In this document: one piece after another, positions 46,162-54,785 of the stretch | Layout of the letters: each line of letters opens with the position of its first letter | Position numbering within the stretch: the first letter of the stretch is position 1 | NCBI GenBank assembly: GCA_047030855.1 | Contig: JBKYIJ010000008.1 | Span: 806,001-870,000, forward strand | Length of the DNA stretch: 64,000 nucleotides | From: QVMM01 sp047030855 | Lineage (GTDB): Bacteria > Bacteroidota > Bacteroidia > Bacteroidales > Dysgonomonadaceae | Direction: 5' to 3' | The notes under the pieces: model-generated | What the model was told of the DNA's origin: nothing | Database searches by the model: none | The model's input: the letters and a program-made list of their open reading frames with translations, nothing else | Translations under genes and position numbers: made by a program

Positions 46162-48051
46162 ATGCAACAGAAAGGACATATAGGGGTAACGACAGACAAC
46201 ATATTCCCTATTATTAAAAAATTCTTGTACAGCGATCACGAGATTTTCCTTCGTGAAATCGTTTCCAACGCAGTAGACGCAACTCAGAAACTGAAAACGC
46301 TATCTTCTTTAGGAGAATTTAAAGGAGAGTTGGGCGATCTGACAATACATGTGTCAATCGACGAAAAGAAAGGTACTCTGACTATTTCGGACAGAGGAAT
46401 CGGTATGACGGACGAAGAAATTGACAAATATATCAATCAAATAGCCTTGTCGTCAGCCAATGAGTTTTTGGACAAATATAAAAATGACGCAAATTCCATA
46501 ATCGGACATTTCGGGCTTGGATTCTATTCTTCTTTTATGGTATCGAAAAAAGTGGAGATTGTCACCAAATCGTACAAAGAAGGCAGTGAAGCCGTAAAGT
46601 GGAGTTGCGACGGAACTCCCGAATATACCATATCAAAATCCAAGAAAGAAGACAGAGGAACGGATATTGTTCTTTACATAGACGATGAAAACAAGAATTT
46701 CCTTGATAAAAGCGAAATTGAAAAACTTCTGAAAAAATATTGCCGCTTCTTGCCTGTCCCGATTGCTTTCGGTAAAAAGACCGAATGGAAAGACGGTAAA
46801 TCGGTAGAAACGGATGAGGACAACATCATAAACGATACTAATCCGGCATGGACTCGTAAACCCGCTGAACTGACCGACGAAGATTATAAAAAATTCTATC
46901 ACGAACTATATCCGTTCAGCGACGAACCTTTGTTTTGGATACATCTGAATGTAGACTATCCGTTCAAACTGACAGGCATTCTCTACTTCCCTAAAATTAA
47001 GAGCAATGTCGATCTGCACCGAAACAAGATACAATTATACTCAAATCAGGTTTATGTTACCGATTCGGTAGAAGGCATTGTTCCCGAATTTCTTACTCTG
47101 ATGCACGGTGTCATTGATTCGCCCGACATTCCGTTGAATGTTTCGCGATCCTATCTGCAAAGCGATCAGAATGTGAAAAAGATTTCAAACCACATCACCA
47201 AAAAGGTTTCGGACAAACTCGAAGAGATATTTAAAAACGACCGTCCGCAGTTTGAAGAAAAATGGGACGATCTGAAAATATTTATCGAGTACGGAATGCT
47301 TTCGGATGAGAAGTTCTATGACAGGGCACAAAAATTCTGCCTGTTGAAAAACGTTGAAGGCAAATATTTCACGTTCGAGGAATACAAAACGCTTATATCC
47401 TCCGATCAGACCGACAAAGACGGAAATCTGGTGTACCTGTACACCAGCAACAAGGAGGAGCAGTATTCGTACATCGAAAATGCCAAGCAAAAAGGATATG
47501 ACGTTATCCTGTTCGACGGACAACTGGATGTGCACATGAGCAGCCTGTTGGAACAGAAATTCGAAAAGAGCCGTTTCGTCCGCGTAGACAGCGATACAAT
47601 AGACAATCTTATAAAGAAAGAGGACGAAAAAGAAATTAAACTGACAGACAAACAGAAAGAAGGACTGAGCGAAGCTTTCAAATCGCAGTTGCCTGTAATA
47701 GAAAAAACCGAATTTACGGTTGATTACAAAGCTTTAGGTGCAAACGCAAAACCTGTTCAGATAACCCAAAACGAATTTATGCGGCGGATGAAAGAAATGT
47801 CTGCAATGCAAACAGGGTTCGGATTTTACGGGGAAATGCCGACTAATTTTAATCTGGTTCTGAATGTGGAACATCCCCTGATAGAAAAAATCACGGCGGA
47901 TGTGGACGGAAAAAGTACGGAAGAAGTGGATAAATATGCCGCAGAAAACCCTACCGTCCGTCAACTGATAGATTTAGCCCTCCTTTCGAACGGAATGTTG
48001 AAAGGAGAAGCTTTGAGCAACTTCATAAACAGGAGCATCAAGCTGATTTAA
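46162..48051 (+). CDS. htpG: Molecular chaperone HtpG (Hsp90)
   Basis: 629 residues. Homodimeric ATP-dependent chaperone in the cytosol. N-terminal GHKL ATPase: HEIFLREIVSNAVDATQKL with the catalytic Glu, ISDRGIGMT, and the lid GHFGLGFYSSFM. Middle domain: YPFKLTGILYFPKI, NVSRSYLQSDQNVKKI. C-terminal dimerisation domain ends NPTVRQLIDLALLSNGMLKG, followed by NFINRSIKLI. It is about 50 residues shorter than the Bacteroides proteins I recall because a charged helical insertion just before NPTVRQL is absent; the frame is intact. No -7 box or CIRCE element was recognised in the short upstream gap. Confidence 0.96.
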   Translation: MQQKGHIGVTTDNIFPIIKKFLYSDHEIFLREIVSNAVDATQKLKTLSSLGEFKGELGDLTIHVSIDEKKGTLTISDRGIGMTDEEIDKYINQIALSSANEFLDKYKNDANSIIGHFGLGFYSSFMVSKKVEIVTKSYKEGSEAVKWSCDGTPEYTISKSKKEDRGTDIVLYIDDENKNFLDKSEIEKLLKKYCRFLPVPIAFGKKTEWKDGKSVETDEDNIINDTNPAWTRKPAELTDEDYKKFYHELYPFSDEPLFWIHLNVDYPFKLTGILYFPKIKSNVDLHRNKIQLYSNQVYVTDSVEGIVPEFLTLMHGVIDSPDIPLNVSRSYLQSDQNVKKISNHITKKVSDKLEEIFKNDRPQFEEKWDDLKIFIEYGMLSDEKFYDRAQKFCLLKNVEGKYFTFEEYKTLISSDQTDKDGNLVYLYTSNKEEQYSYIENAKQKGYDVILFDGQLDVHMSSLLEQKFEKSRFVRVDSDTIDNLIKKEDEKEIKLTDKQKEGLSEAFKSQLPVIEKTEFTVDYKALGANAKPVQITQNEFMRRMKEMSAMQTGFGFYGEMPTNFNLVLNVEHPLIEKITADVDGKSTEEVDKYAAENPTVRQLIDLALLSNGMLKGEALSNFINRSIKLI

Positions 48052-48075
48052 TATACAGTAAAGCCTAAGACAGAT

Positions 48076-48111
48076 AAACAGTAAAGCGTAGCAATACCTT
48101 TACTGTTTTTT
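48076..48111 (+). terminator. Intrinsic terminator after htpG
   Basis: 11-bp stem AAACAGTAAAG / CTTTACTGTTT (48076-48086, 48098-48108) with a T6 tail. It directly precedes the lpdA promoter. Confidence 0.85.
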
Positions 48112-48114
48112 GTT

Positions 48115-48122
48115 TATATTTG
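48115..48122 (+). promoter_or_regulatory. Bacteroidetes -7 box (TATATTTG) for the dihydrolipoyl dehydrogenase gene
   Basis: TATATTTG, 24 bases before ATG 48146. It decides the start: ATGs at 48110 and 48125 would lie upstream of or at the expected transcription start. Confidence 0.55.
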
Positions 48123-48145
48123 TCATGAAACTTAATAATAATAAC

Positions 48146-49498
48146 ATGACATACGATGTAGCCGTCATAGGCGGAGGACCTGCAGGATATACCGCAGCAG
48201 AAAGAGCAGCGGCAAACGGATTAACGACAATACTTTTCGAGAAAAATACCATCGGCGGCGTATGCCTGAACGAAGGTTGCATTCCGACAAAAACGCTTTT
48301 GTACTCAGCAAAAACACTGGACAATATTAAGTCCGCCCCGAAATACGGAATCACGACAGAAGGAAATTTCGGATTCGATCTGGGAAAAATTATCGCGCGG
48401 AAAAACAAGATCGTAAAAAAACTTACGGCAGGCATCCGTATGCGACTTGCCGAACATAACGTGGCAATAATAACGGGAACAGCTACAATTAAAGGAGAGG
48501 AAAACGGTAAGATAAAAATTGAGAGTGGAGAAAACACATTCTTGGCAAAAAAAGTAATCCTCTGCACAGGATCTGAAACCATGATTCCTCCGATAAAGGG
48601 ATTGTCCGAAACAAATTACTGGACATCGAAAGAAGCCTTGGAGAATAAAGAATTGCCCGAATCTCTCGTTATCATAGGCGGCGGAGTTATCGGTATGGAG
48701 TTCGCATCATTCTTTAACAGCTTGGGCGTAAAAGTTGACGTGGTCGAAATGATGCCCGAAATTCTTGGGGCAATGGATAAAGAATGTTCCGCAATGCTCA
48801 GAAACGAATACGAGAAAAAAGGCGTAACATTTCACCTTTCGACAAAGGTAACAGAAGTCAGCGACGATCATGTCATAATCGAGAAGGACGGAGAATCATC
48901 TGAAATCTCCTGCGAAAAAATACTGCTGAGTGTGGGACGCAAACCGATAATAACAGGCGTCGGGCTCGAAACTTTTGGTATCGAACTGCACAAAAAAGGA
49001 GTAAAAGTAAATCAGAATATGCAGACGTCGCATCCAAATATTTACGCTTGCGGAGACATTACGGGATTTTCGCTGTTGGCTCATACCGCTATCAGGGAAG
49101 CGGAAGTGGCGGTAAATCATATATCCGACATTGACGACAGCATGAGTTACAAAGCTGTTCCGGCAGTAGTTTACACAAATCCCGAAATTGCAGGTGTCGG
49201 CAGAACGGAAGAAGAACTCCGAGAGAAAAATATTTCTTACAATGTTTTAAAATTGCCGATGACATATTCAGGCAGATTTGTTGCCGAGAACGAATTGGGT
49301 AACGGAATATGCAAGCTGATTACGGATAAAGGCAATATTCTGATCGGGTGCCATATAATAGGAAATCCTGCGTCCGAAATCATCTCAATAGCAAGTATGG
49401 CTATCGAAAAAGGATATTCCGCAGATGAATTCAAAAAGATCATATTTCCCCACCCGAGCGTGTCCGAAATATTCCACGAATGCTTATATTCTAAATAA
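48146..49498 (+). CDS. lpdA: Dihydrolipoyl dehydrogenase
   Basis: 450 residues from ATG 48146. FAD flavoprotein that reoxidises dihydrolipoamide of 2-oxoacid dehydrogenase or glycine-cleavage complexes with NAD. Motifs: FAD loop VIGGGPAGYTAAE, redox-active disulfide GGVCLNEGCIPTKTL, NAD loop IIGGGVIGMEFASF, ACGDITGFSLLAHTA, and the C-terminal interface base region FPHPSVSEIFHECLY. No partner E1/E2 genes are adjacent, so the complex it serves is not evident. Single gene between the htpG terminator and the ilv promoter. Confidence 0.94.
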   Translation: MTYDVAVIGGGPAGYTAAERAAANGLTTILFEKNTIGGVCLNEGCIPTKTLLYSAKTLDNIKSAPKYGITTEGNFGFDLGKIIARKNKIVKKLTAGIRMRLAEHNVAIITGTATIKGEENGKIKIESGENTFLAKKVILCTGSETMIPPIKGLSETNYWTSKEALENKELPESLVIIGGGVIGMEFASFFNSLGVKVDVVEMMPEILGAMDKECSAMLRNEYEKKGVTFHLSTKVTEVSDDHVIIEKDGESSEISCEKILLSVGRKPIITGVGLETFGIELHKKGVKVNQNMQTSHPNIYACGDITGFSLLAHTAIREAEVAVNHISDIDDSMSYKAVPAVVYTNPEIAGVGRTEEELREKNISYNVLKLPMTYSGRFVAENELGNGICKLITDKGNILIGCHIIGNPASEIISIASMAIEKGYSADEFKKIIFPHPSVSEIFHECLYSK

Positions 49499-49534
49499 AT
49501 TGGGATGAAACCATTGTCAGTAAAAAAAATATTA

Positions 49535-49542
49535 TACCTTTG
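49535..49542 (+). promoter_or_regulatory. Bacteroidetes promoter of the ilv operon
   Basis: TACCTTTG (-7 box) with TTG at 49514-49516, 18 bases upstream, matching the -33/-7 spacing of Bacteroidetes promoters. Transcription would start near 49549, leaving a leader of about 170 bases before ilvD that holds the leader peptide and attenuator. Confidence 0.6.
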
Positions 49543-49564
49543 TGATACACATATAAGCAAAAAA

Positions 49565-49627
49565 ATGACAAATTGCTTCATACATATTCTCATTCTTGAT
49601 ATTCTGCTCACAAAATCGAACTATTGA
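49565..49627 (+). CDS. Ile/Leu-rich leader peptide of the ilv operon
   Basis: Twenty codons, ATG 49565 to TGA 49625-49627, beginning MTNCF and ending TKSNY. Eight of the ten residues 6-15 are Ile or Leu (codons at 49580, 49586, 49589, 49592, 49595, 49601, 49604, 49607), an extreme enrichment for such a short frame. It starts about 15 bases after the predicted transcription start and is followed by a terminator hairpin and ilvD. This is the layout of a leader peptide whose translation senses charged tRNA-Ile/tRNA-Leu. No valine codon is present. Conservation in relatives could not be tested here. Confidence 0.68.
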   Translation: MTNCFIHILILDILLTKSNY

Positions 49628-49699
49628 GAGAAGGTATCCGTATGTAGCTTAAAATAATAAAACAAAAAAAGCCTTTCTCTATAGCAGAAAGGCTTTTTT
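49626..49699 (+). promoter_or_regulatory. Transcription attenuator of the ilv operon
   Basis: Terminator: GCCTTTCT / AGAAAGGC (49671-49678, 49686-49693), extended by flanking A and T runs, with T6 tail. Competing segment: AGAGAAGG (49627-49634), overlapping the leader stop codon, can pair with CCTTTCTCT (49672-49680) with one bulged base. A ribosome finishing the leader peptide would cover 49627-49634 and let the terminator form; one stalled on the Ile/Leu codons 18 or more bases upstream would leave it free to disrupt the terminator. Mechanism is inferred from sequence. Confidence 0.7.
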
Positions 49700-49717
49700 G
49701 TAATAATACAACAAGAA

Positions 49718-51541
49718 ATGGAATTAAGAAGTTCGGGCAGTACACAAGGCAGGCGAATGGCCGGAGCAAGAGCGCTTTGGCGTGCAAACGGAATGACAGA
49801 GGAACAATTCGGGAAGCCCATTATAGCCATTGCAAACTCTTTTACCCAGTTTGTTCCGGGACACGTACATCTGCATGAAATAGGACAGCAGGTGAAAACG
49901 GAGATTGAAAGACTCGGATGCTTTGCCGCCGAATTTAACACCATCGCCATTGACGACGGGATAGCCATGGGGCACGACGGAATGCTCTACTCCCTGCCCT
50001 CGCGCGACCTGATAGCAGACAGCATAGAATACATGGTAAATGCACACAAAGCCGATGCCATGATCTGTATCAGCAACTGTGACAAAATCACGCCCGGAAT
50101 GCTTATGGCAACTATGCGGCTCAATATTCCCGCGATATTCGTATCGGGAGGTCCGATGGAGGCAGGCGATCTGGACGGAAAGCACCTCGATCTGATAGAC
50201 GCTATGGTTAAAGCTGCGGACGATTCCGTGTCAGACAAAGAGATAGCTGCGGTTGAGCGTGCTGCCTGCCCTACCTGCGGATCCTGTTCGGGGATGTTCA
50301 CGGCAAACTCCATGAACTGTCTTAACGAGGCTATCGGGCTGGCTCTTCCGGGAAACGGGACTGTCGTCGCTACTCATGTAAACAGAGCCAAATTATTCCG
50401 CGATGCCGCAAAACTGATTGTAGATAACGCTTACAAATACTATCGGGACAACGATAAAAGCATTTTGCCACGAAACATAGCTACAAAGCAGGCATTTCTG
50501 AACGCCATGACACTCGATATCGCTATGGGCGGATCGACGAACACCATACTTCATTTGCTGGCTATCGCACAAGAGGCGGAAGTAAACTTTACGATGGACG
50601 ATATAGATCAATTATCCAGAAAAGTTCCATGCTTATGCAAAGTTGCCCCGAATACGGATAAATATCACATCCAAGACGTAAACAGAGCCGGCGGAATCAT
50701 AGGCATCATGAACGAATTAAATAAAGCGGGACTCATAGATGCATCAACCGGACGCGTTGATGGACTTACTCTAAAAGAAGCTATACGGAAATATGATATT
50801 ACATCCGGTGATATTTCCGAAGATGTGGATTTGTTGTACAAATCGGCTCCCGCAAATATACGTAGCACAACAATGGGTTCACAGGATTGCTACTATCCCA
50901 GTCTGGACAGGGACAGAAAAAACGGTTGCATCAGAAACACAGAACACGCTTATACGAAAGACGGCGGATTGGCTATCCTAAAAGGAAACATCGCTTTGGA
51001 CGGATGCGTGGTAAAAACGGCAGGCGTGGATGAAAGTATAATAAGGTTTTCGGGAACTGCAAAAGTTTTCCATTCTCAGGAAGATGCCTGTGAGGCTATT
51101 CTGAAAGATGAAATACAAGCGGGAGATGTCGTCGTGATCCTGTACGAAGGACCCAAAGGCGGTCCGGGAATGCAGGAAATGCTTTATCCGACTTCGTATC
51201 TGAAAGCGAAACATTTGGGAAAAGAGTGTGCCCTCGTCACTGACGGACGATTTTCGGGCGGAACATCAGGGCTATCCATCGGACATGTTTCACCCGAAGC
51301 AGCAGCAGGCGGCAACATCGGATTAGTCCGAAACGGTGACATAATCGAGATTGACATTCCTGCCCGTACTATAAATTTGAAAATTAAGGATCGTGAACTT
51401 GACGCAAGAAAGGCAGAAGAGGAAAAGAAAGGAAAAGAAGCTTTTAAGCCTGTTCGAAACAGAACGGTATCGAAAGCTTTAAAAGCCTATGCAAGCATGG
51501 TCAGTTCTGCCGATAAAGGTGCGATAAGAATTATAGAATAA
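49718..51541 (+). CDS. ilvD: Dihydroxy-acid dehydratase
   Basis: 607 residues. Fe-S enzyme that dehydrates 2,3-dihydroxyisovalerate and 2,3-dihydroxy-3-methylvalerate to the 2-oxo acids for valine, leucine and isoleucine. Motifs: [20 protein letters not shown], cited in part, [14 protein letters not shown] with a cluster Cys, [19 protein letters not shown] with cluster Cys residues, [26 protein letters not shown] and [16 protein letters not shown]. Complete. First structural gene behind the attenuator; 8 bases separate its stop from the ferritin-like/VIT gene. Confidence 0.97.
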   Translation: MELRSSGSTQGRRMAGARALWRANGMTEEQFGKPIIAIANSFTQFVPGHVHLHEIGQQVKTEIERLGCFAAEFNTIAIDDGIAMGHDGMLYSLPSRDLIADSIEYMVNAHKADAMICISNCDKITPGMLMATMRLNIPAIFVSGGPMEAGDLDGKHLDLIDAMVKAADDSVSDKEIAAVERAACPTCGSCSGMFTANSMNCLNEAIGLALPGNGTVVATHVNRAKLFRDAAKLIVDNAYKYYRDNDKSILPRNIATKQAFLNAMTLDIAMGGSTNTILHLLAIAQEAEVNFTMDDIDQLSRKVPCLCKVAPNTDKYHIQDVNRAGGIIGIMNELNKAGLIDASTGRVDGLTLKEAIRKYDITSGDISEDVDLLYKSAPANIRSTTMGSQDCYYPSLDRDRKNGCIRNTEHAYTKDGGLAILKGNIALDGCVVKTAGVDESIIRFSGTAKVFHSQEDACEAILKDEIQAGDVVVILYEGPKGGPGMQEMLYPTSYLKAKHLGKECALVTDGRFSGGTSGLSIGHVSPEAAAGGNIGLVRNGDIIEIDIPARTINLKIKDRELDARKAEEEKKGKEAFKPVRNRTVSKALKAYASMVSSADKGAIRIIE

Positions 51542-51549
51542 AAAAAATT

Positions 51550-52419
51550 ATGATTTCTCCCGAATTAAAACATAAACTGCTCGAAGCTCAAAAAGATGAA
51601 GTTACGGAAGCTACCGTCTATCGGAAAATAGCAGGCTTCATAAAAAATGAGGAAAACCGCAAAATCGTCATGAGAATTGCCGCGACGGAAGAAAAACATG
51701 CGGCTATCTGGAAATCATATACCAAAGAAGAAGTGAAGCCCGACAGATTTAAAGTATGGCTATACACAAATATTACACGTTTTTTAGGGCTTACTTTCGG
51801 ACTGAAGCTGATGGAAAAAGGAGAACATGATGCAATTGTCGATTACGATAAGTTGTCCGAATTCATTCCCGAAGCCCTCGAAATAAAAAAAGACGAAGAA
51901 GATCACGAACAACAGTTAATAGGGCTGATCAATGACAGATCGTTAAACTATTTAGGTTCTATCGTATTAGGGTTGAATGACGCTTTGGTTGAATTAACAG
52001 GTGTATTGGCAGGCTTGACATTCGGTTTGCAAAACGGAAAAATGATCGCATCCGTCGGTATTATAACCGGTATATCGGCAGCCTTTTCAATGGCAGGATC
52101 AGAGTATCTGTCTACCAAAACGGACGGAGGCAACATTAAACCCGTAACAGCGTCGGTTTACACAGGCATAGCATATATTGCGACTGTAATTCTGCTAATT
52201 CTGCCCTATTTGCTTCTCTCTAACATATATGCAGCACTTGCAGTTTGCATCGGCACGGCAATATTGATCATAGCGGCGTTCAATTATTATACGTCCATAG
52301 CTAAAGGCTATTCTTTCAGAACCAGATTCTTAGAAATGGCAGGAATAAGCCTCGGCGTTGCTTTTATTAGTTTTATTGTCGGATTAATTGTAAAACAATT
52401 ATTTAACATTGAAGTCTGA
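51550..52419 (+). CDS. Ferritin-like/VIT1-CCC1 membrane protein (MbfA-like iron/manganese transporter)
   Basis: 289 residues. N-terminal helical domain (1-130) with a rubrerythrin/ferritin-like pattern: QKDEVTEATVYRKIAGF, IAATEEKHAAIW and a second DEEDHEQQLIGLI, giving two E-x-x-H type metal sites. C-terminal VIT1/CCC1 domain with about five helices (YLGSIVLGLNDALVELTGVLAGL, cited in part; FSMAGSEYLSTKTDGG). The architecture is that of membrane-bound ferritin A, an iron exporter, and plant/yeast vacuolar iron transporters. Its TGA immediately precedes the ilvB ATG, so it is a co-translated member of the ilv operon, between two metal- or cofactor-dependent pathway enzymes. Confidence 0.88.
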   Translation: MISPELKHKLLEAQKDEVTEATVYRKIAGFIKNEENRKIVMRIAATEEKHAAIWKSYTKEEVKPDRFKVWLYTNITRFLGLTFGLKLMEKGEHDAIVDYDKLSEFIPEALEIKKDEEDHEQQLIGLINDRSLNYLGSIVLGLNDALVELTGVLAGLTFGLQNGKMIASVGIITGISAAFSMAGSEYLSTKTDGGNIKPVTASVYTGIAYIATVILLILPYLLLSNIYAALAVCIGTAILIIAAFNYYTSIAKGYSFRTRFLEMAGISLGVAFISFIVGLIVKQLFNIEV

Positions 52420-54120
52420 ATGAGTAAAAAAATAAGCGGCAGCGAAGCATTGATCCAATCCTTGATCCAAGAAGGAACAAATACCGTTTTCGGCTACCCG
52501 GGAGGAGCTATAATGCCTGTTTTCGACTGCCTGTATGATTATAAAGACAAGCTGAACCATATCTTAGTCAGACATGAACAGGGCGCTACGCACGCAGCAC
52601 AAGGTTATGCCCGCACATCGGGGAAAGTCGGCGTAGCAATCGTTACGTCAGGTCCGGGGGCAACCAATGCCGTTACCGGAATTGCCGACGCGATGATGGA
52701 CAGTACGCCCTTAGTCGTTATATCGGGGCAAGTGGCATCATCTCTGTTAGGAAGCGACGCTTTTCAGGAAGCTGACGTTGTCGGCATTACGCAACCCATA
52801 TCAAAGTGGGCATACCAGATAAGATCCGCTGACGACATAGCGGAAGCCGTAGCGAAAGCTTTTTATATTGCCTCAACAGGACGACAGGGCCCTGTTGTGC
52901 TGGATATAACGAAAGATGCCCAATTTGGTTTTACAGATAACTTTGAATATAAAAAAATAAACTTCATCCGCAGCTATCAGCCTGTACCGACAACTAAAGA
53001 AGAGGATTTATCGGAGGCAGCTGCATTAATAAATAATGCGAAAAAGCCGTTGATTCTGGCTGGACAAGGCGTTATTTTAGGTAATGCCGAAAGAGAGTTA
53101 GCCCGATTCGCTGAAAGGGCGGATATCCCTGTTGCGTTTACAGCATTAGGATTGTCGGCACTTCCTTCCGATCATCCGCTCAATGTCGGAATGTTGGGGA
53201 TGCACGGAAATGTTGCCCCGAACATGAAAACAAACGAATGTGATGTACTGATAGCTATCGGAATGCGTTTTGACGACAGGGTTACAGGCGATCTGAACAC
53301 ATATGCGAAACAGGCGAAAGTTATCCATTTTGACATAGACCCTTCCGAAATTGACAAAAACGTAAAGGCTACCGTTAAGGTCTTGGGTAATGTAAAACAT
53401 ACTTTGCCCGAAATTACAAAATGCATAAAACCTGCCGAACACAAGGAATGGATAAATGAATTTAAGCCCCATTTTAAAAGGGAATACGATTCTGTTATCA
53501 AATCTGAGATTTTCCCTGCATCGGGTAAAATAAAAATGGGAGAAGTCGTCAATAAAGTTTCGGAAGCAACGAAGCATAACGCCGTTCTGGTTACTGATGT
53601 GGGACAAAATCAAATGATGGGACTGAGATATTTCAAATTCAACCGGACAAGAAGCGTTGTCACTTCGGGAGGATTGGGAACAATGGGATTCGGCTTGCCT
53701 GCCGCTATCGGGGCAAAATACGGAGCGCCTGATCGTCCTGTCTGCCTTTTCGTAGGAGACGGCGGAATACAGATGACTATTCAGGAACTTGGTACCGTCA
53801 TGCAATACAATATCAACATAAAAATCATTATTCTTAACAACCATTTCTTAGGAATGGTAAGGCAGTGGCAAGAACTTTTCTTCAACGAAAGGTATTCCGA
53901 AACTGTTATGCAAAATCCTGATTTCGTATTGCTTGCAAAAGCATACGGGATAGCCGCACAAAAGGTTGATGAAAGAGAAAATCTGGATGATGCAATAAAG
54001 GAAATGATGGATCACAATGGTCCTTATCTGCTGGATGTGCAGGTGGAAACGAAAGGCATGGTTTACCCGATGATTCCCGCAGGAACTTGTGTAACCAATA
54101 TATTATTGGGCGATGAATAA
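52420..54120 (+). CDS. ilvB: Acetolactate synthase large subunit
   Basis: 566 residues. Thiamine-diphosphate enzyme that condenses pyruvate with pyruvate or 2-oxobutyrate, the first common step of valine/leucine/isoleucine synthesis. N-terminal pyrimidine-binding domain with FGYPGGAIMPVFD and the catalytic Glu53 in RHEQGATHAAQGYAR; central FAD-type domain; C-terminal TPP/Mg domain with VGDGGIQMTIQELGTVMQ and the NNHFLGMVRQWQ block. Complete. The ilvN regulatory subunit follows after 97 bases; nothing notable is in that gap. Confidence 0.97.
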   Translation: MSKKISGSEALIQSLIQEGTNTVFGYPGGAIMPVFDCLYDYKDKLNHILVRHEQGATHAAQGYARTSGKVGVAIVTSGPGATNAVTGIADAMMDSTPLVVISGQVASSLLGSDAFQEADVVGITQPISKWAYQIRSADDIAEAVAKAFYIASTGRQGPVVLDITKDAQFGFTDNFEYKKINFIRSYQPVPTTKEEDLSEAAALINNAKKPLILAGQGVILGNAERELARFAERADIPVAFTALGLSALPSDHPLNVGMLGMHGNVAPNMKTNECDVLIAIGMRFDDRVTGDLNTYAKQAKVIHFDIDPSEIDKNVKATVKVLGNVKHTLPEITKCIKPAEHKEWINEFKPHFKREYDSVIKSEIFPASGKIKMGEVVNKVSEATKHNAVLVTDVGQNQMMGLRYFKFNRTRSVVTSGGLGTMGFGLPAAIGAKYGAPDRPVCLFVGDGGIQMTIQELGTVMQYNINIKIIILNNHFLGMVRQWQELFFNERYSETVMQNPDFVLLAKAYGIAAQKVDERENLDDAIKEMMDHNGPYLLDVQVETKGMVYPMIPAGTCVTNILLGDE

Positions 54121-54217
54121 GATAATGCATGCAGGCTCATTATTGGAAATGTCCGAATTATGTAAACAGATTGCAGGAACAATATATATTTACGTATTAA
54201 AATTCAACCCATAACAT

Positions 54218-54775
54218 ATGGAAGAAAAAACACTATATACGGTAACTATTTTTTCCGAAAACACAGTCGGGCTGTTAAGCCAGATCACCTCCGTATTTAC
54301 GAGAAGGCAACTGAACATAGAAACGCTATCCGTGTCTCAGTCGGCTATCGAAGGAATACATAAGTTTACGATTACCGTTTTTAGCGAAAAGGATACTATC
54401 GTAAAGGTGGTAAAGCAAATAGACAAAAAGGTGGATGTGCTTAAGGCTTATTTTAATACTGATGACGAACTGGTACATCAGGAAATAGCCTTATATAAAC
54501 TTTCCACTCCTGATTTTATGAAAATGGAGTCTACCGAAGCTCTTATAAGAAAATACAATGCACGCATACTCGAGATAAACGAGAACTGCGTAGTCATACA
54601 CAAAACGGGGCACTATGCCGAAACTCAAGGTTTGTTCAAAGAACTTAGCGAAACTATCGGTGTTCTGCAATTTATCCGTTCGGGACGGATTGCCGTGAAT
54701 AAATCGAAAATTGAGCGTTTAAGCGATATGCTTGCCGAAATAGAAAATAAAAGAAATAATTCTGAACAAAAATAA
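54218..54775 (+). CDS. ilvN: Acetolactate synthase small (regulatory) subunit
   Basis: 185 residues. Binds IlvB, stimulates activity and carries valine feedback inhibition. N-terminal ACT domain: TVTIFSENTVGLLSQITSVF with RRQLNIETLSVSQSAIEG, then the C-terminal ALS_ss domain (HQEIALYKLSTPDF, ALIRKYNARILEIN, VIHKTGHYAETQGLFKEL) ending in IRSGRIAVNK. Longer than the minimal E. coli IlvN and equal to the usual two-domain form. Ten bases before the thioesterase gene. Confidence 0.95.
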   Translation: MEEKTLYTVTIFSENTVGLLSQITSVFTRRQLNIETLSVSQSAIEGIHKFTITVFSEKDTIVKVVKQIDKKVDVLKAYFNTDDELVHQEIALYKLSTPDFMKMESTEALIRKYNARILEINENCVVIHKTGHYAETQGLFKELSETIGVLQFIRSGRIAVNKSKIERLSDMLAEIENKRNNSEQK

Positions 54776-54785
54776 AACCTTAACA

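Noticed and set aside
48110..48145. Upstream starts of the dihydrolipoyl dehydrogenase frame (48110 or 48125)
   Set aside because: They overlap or precede the expected transcription start from the -7 box at 48115-48122, and the FAD-loop N-terminus begins at 48146.
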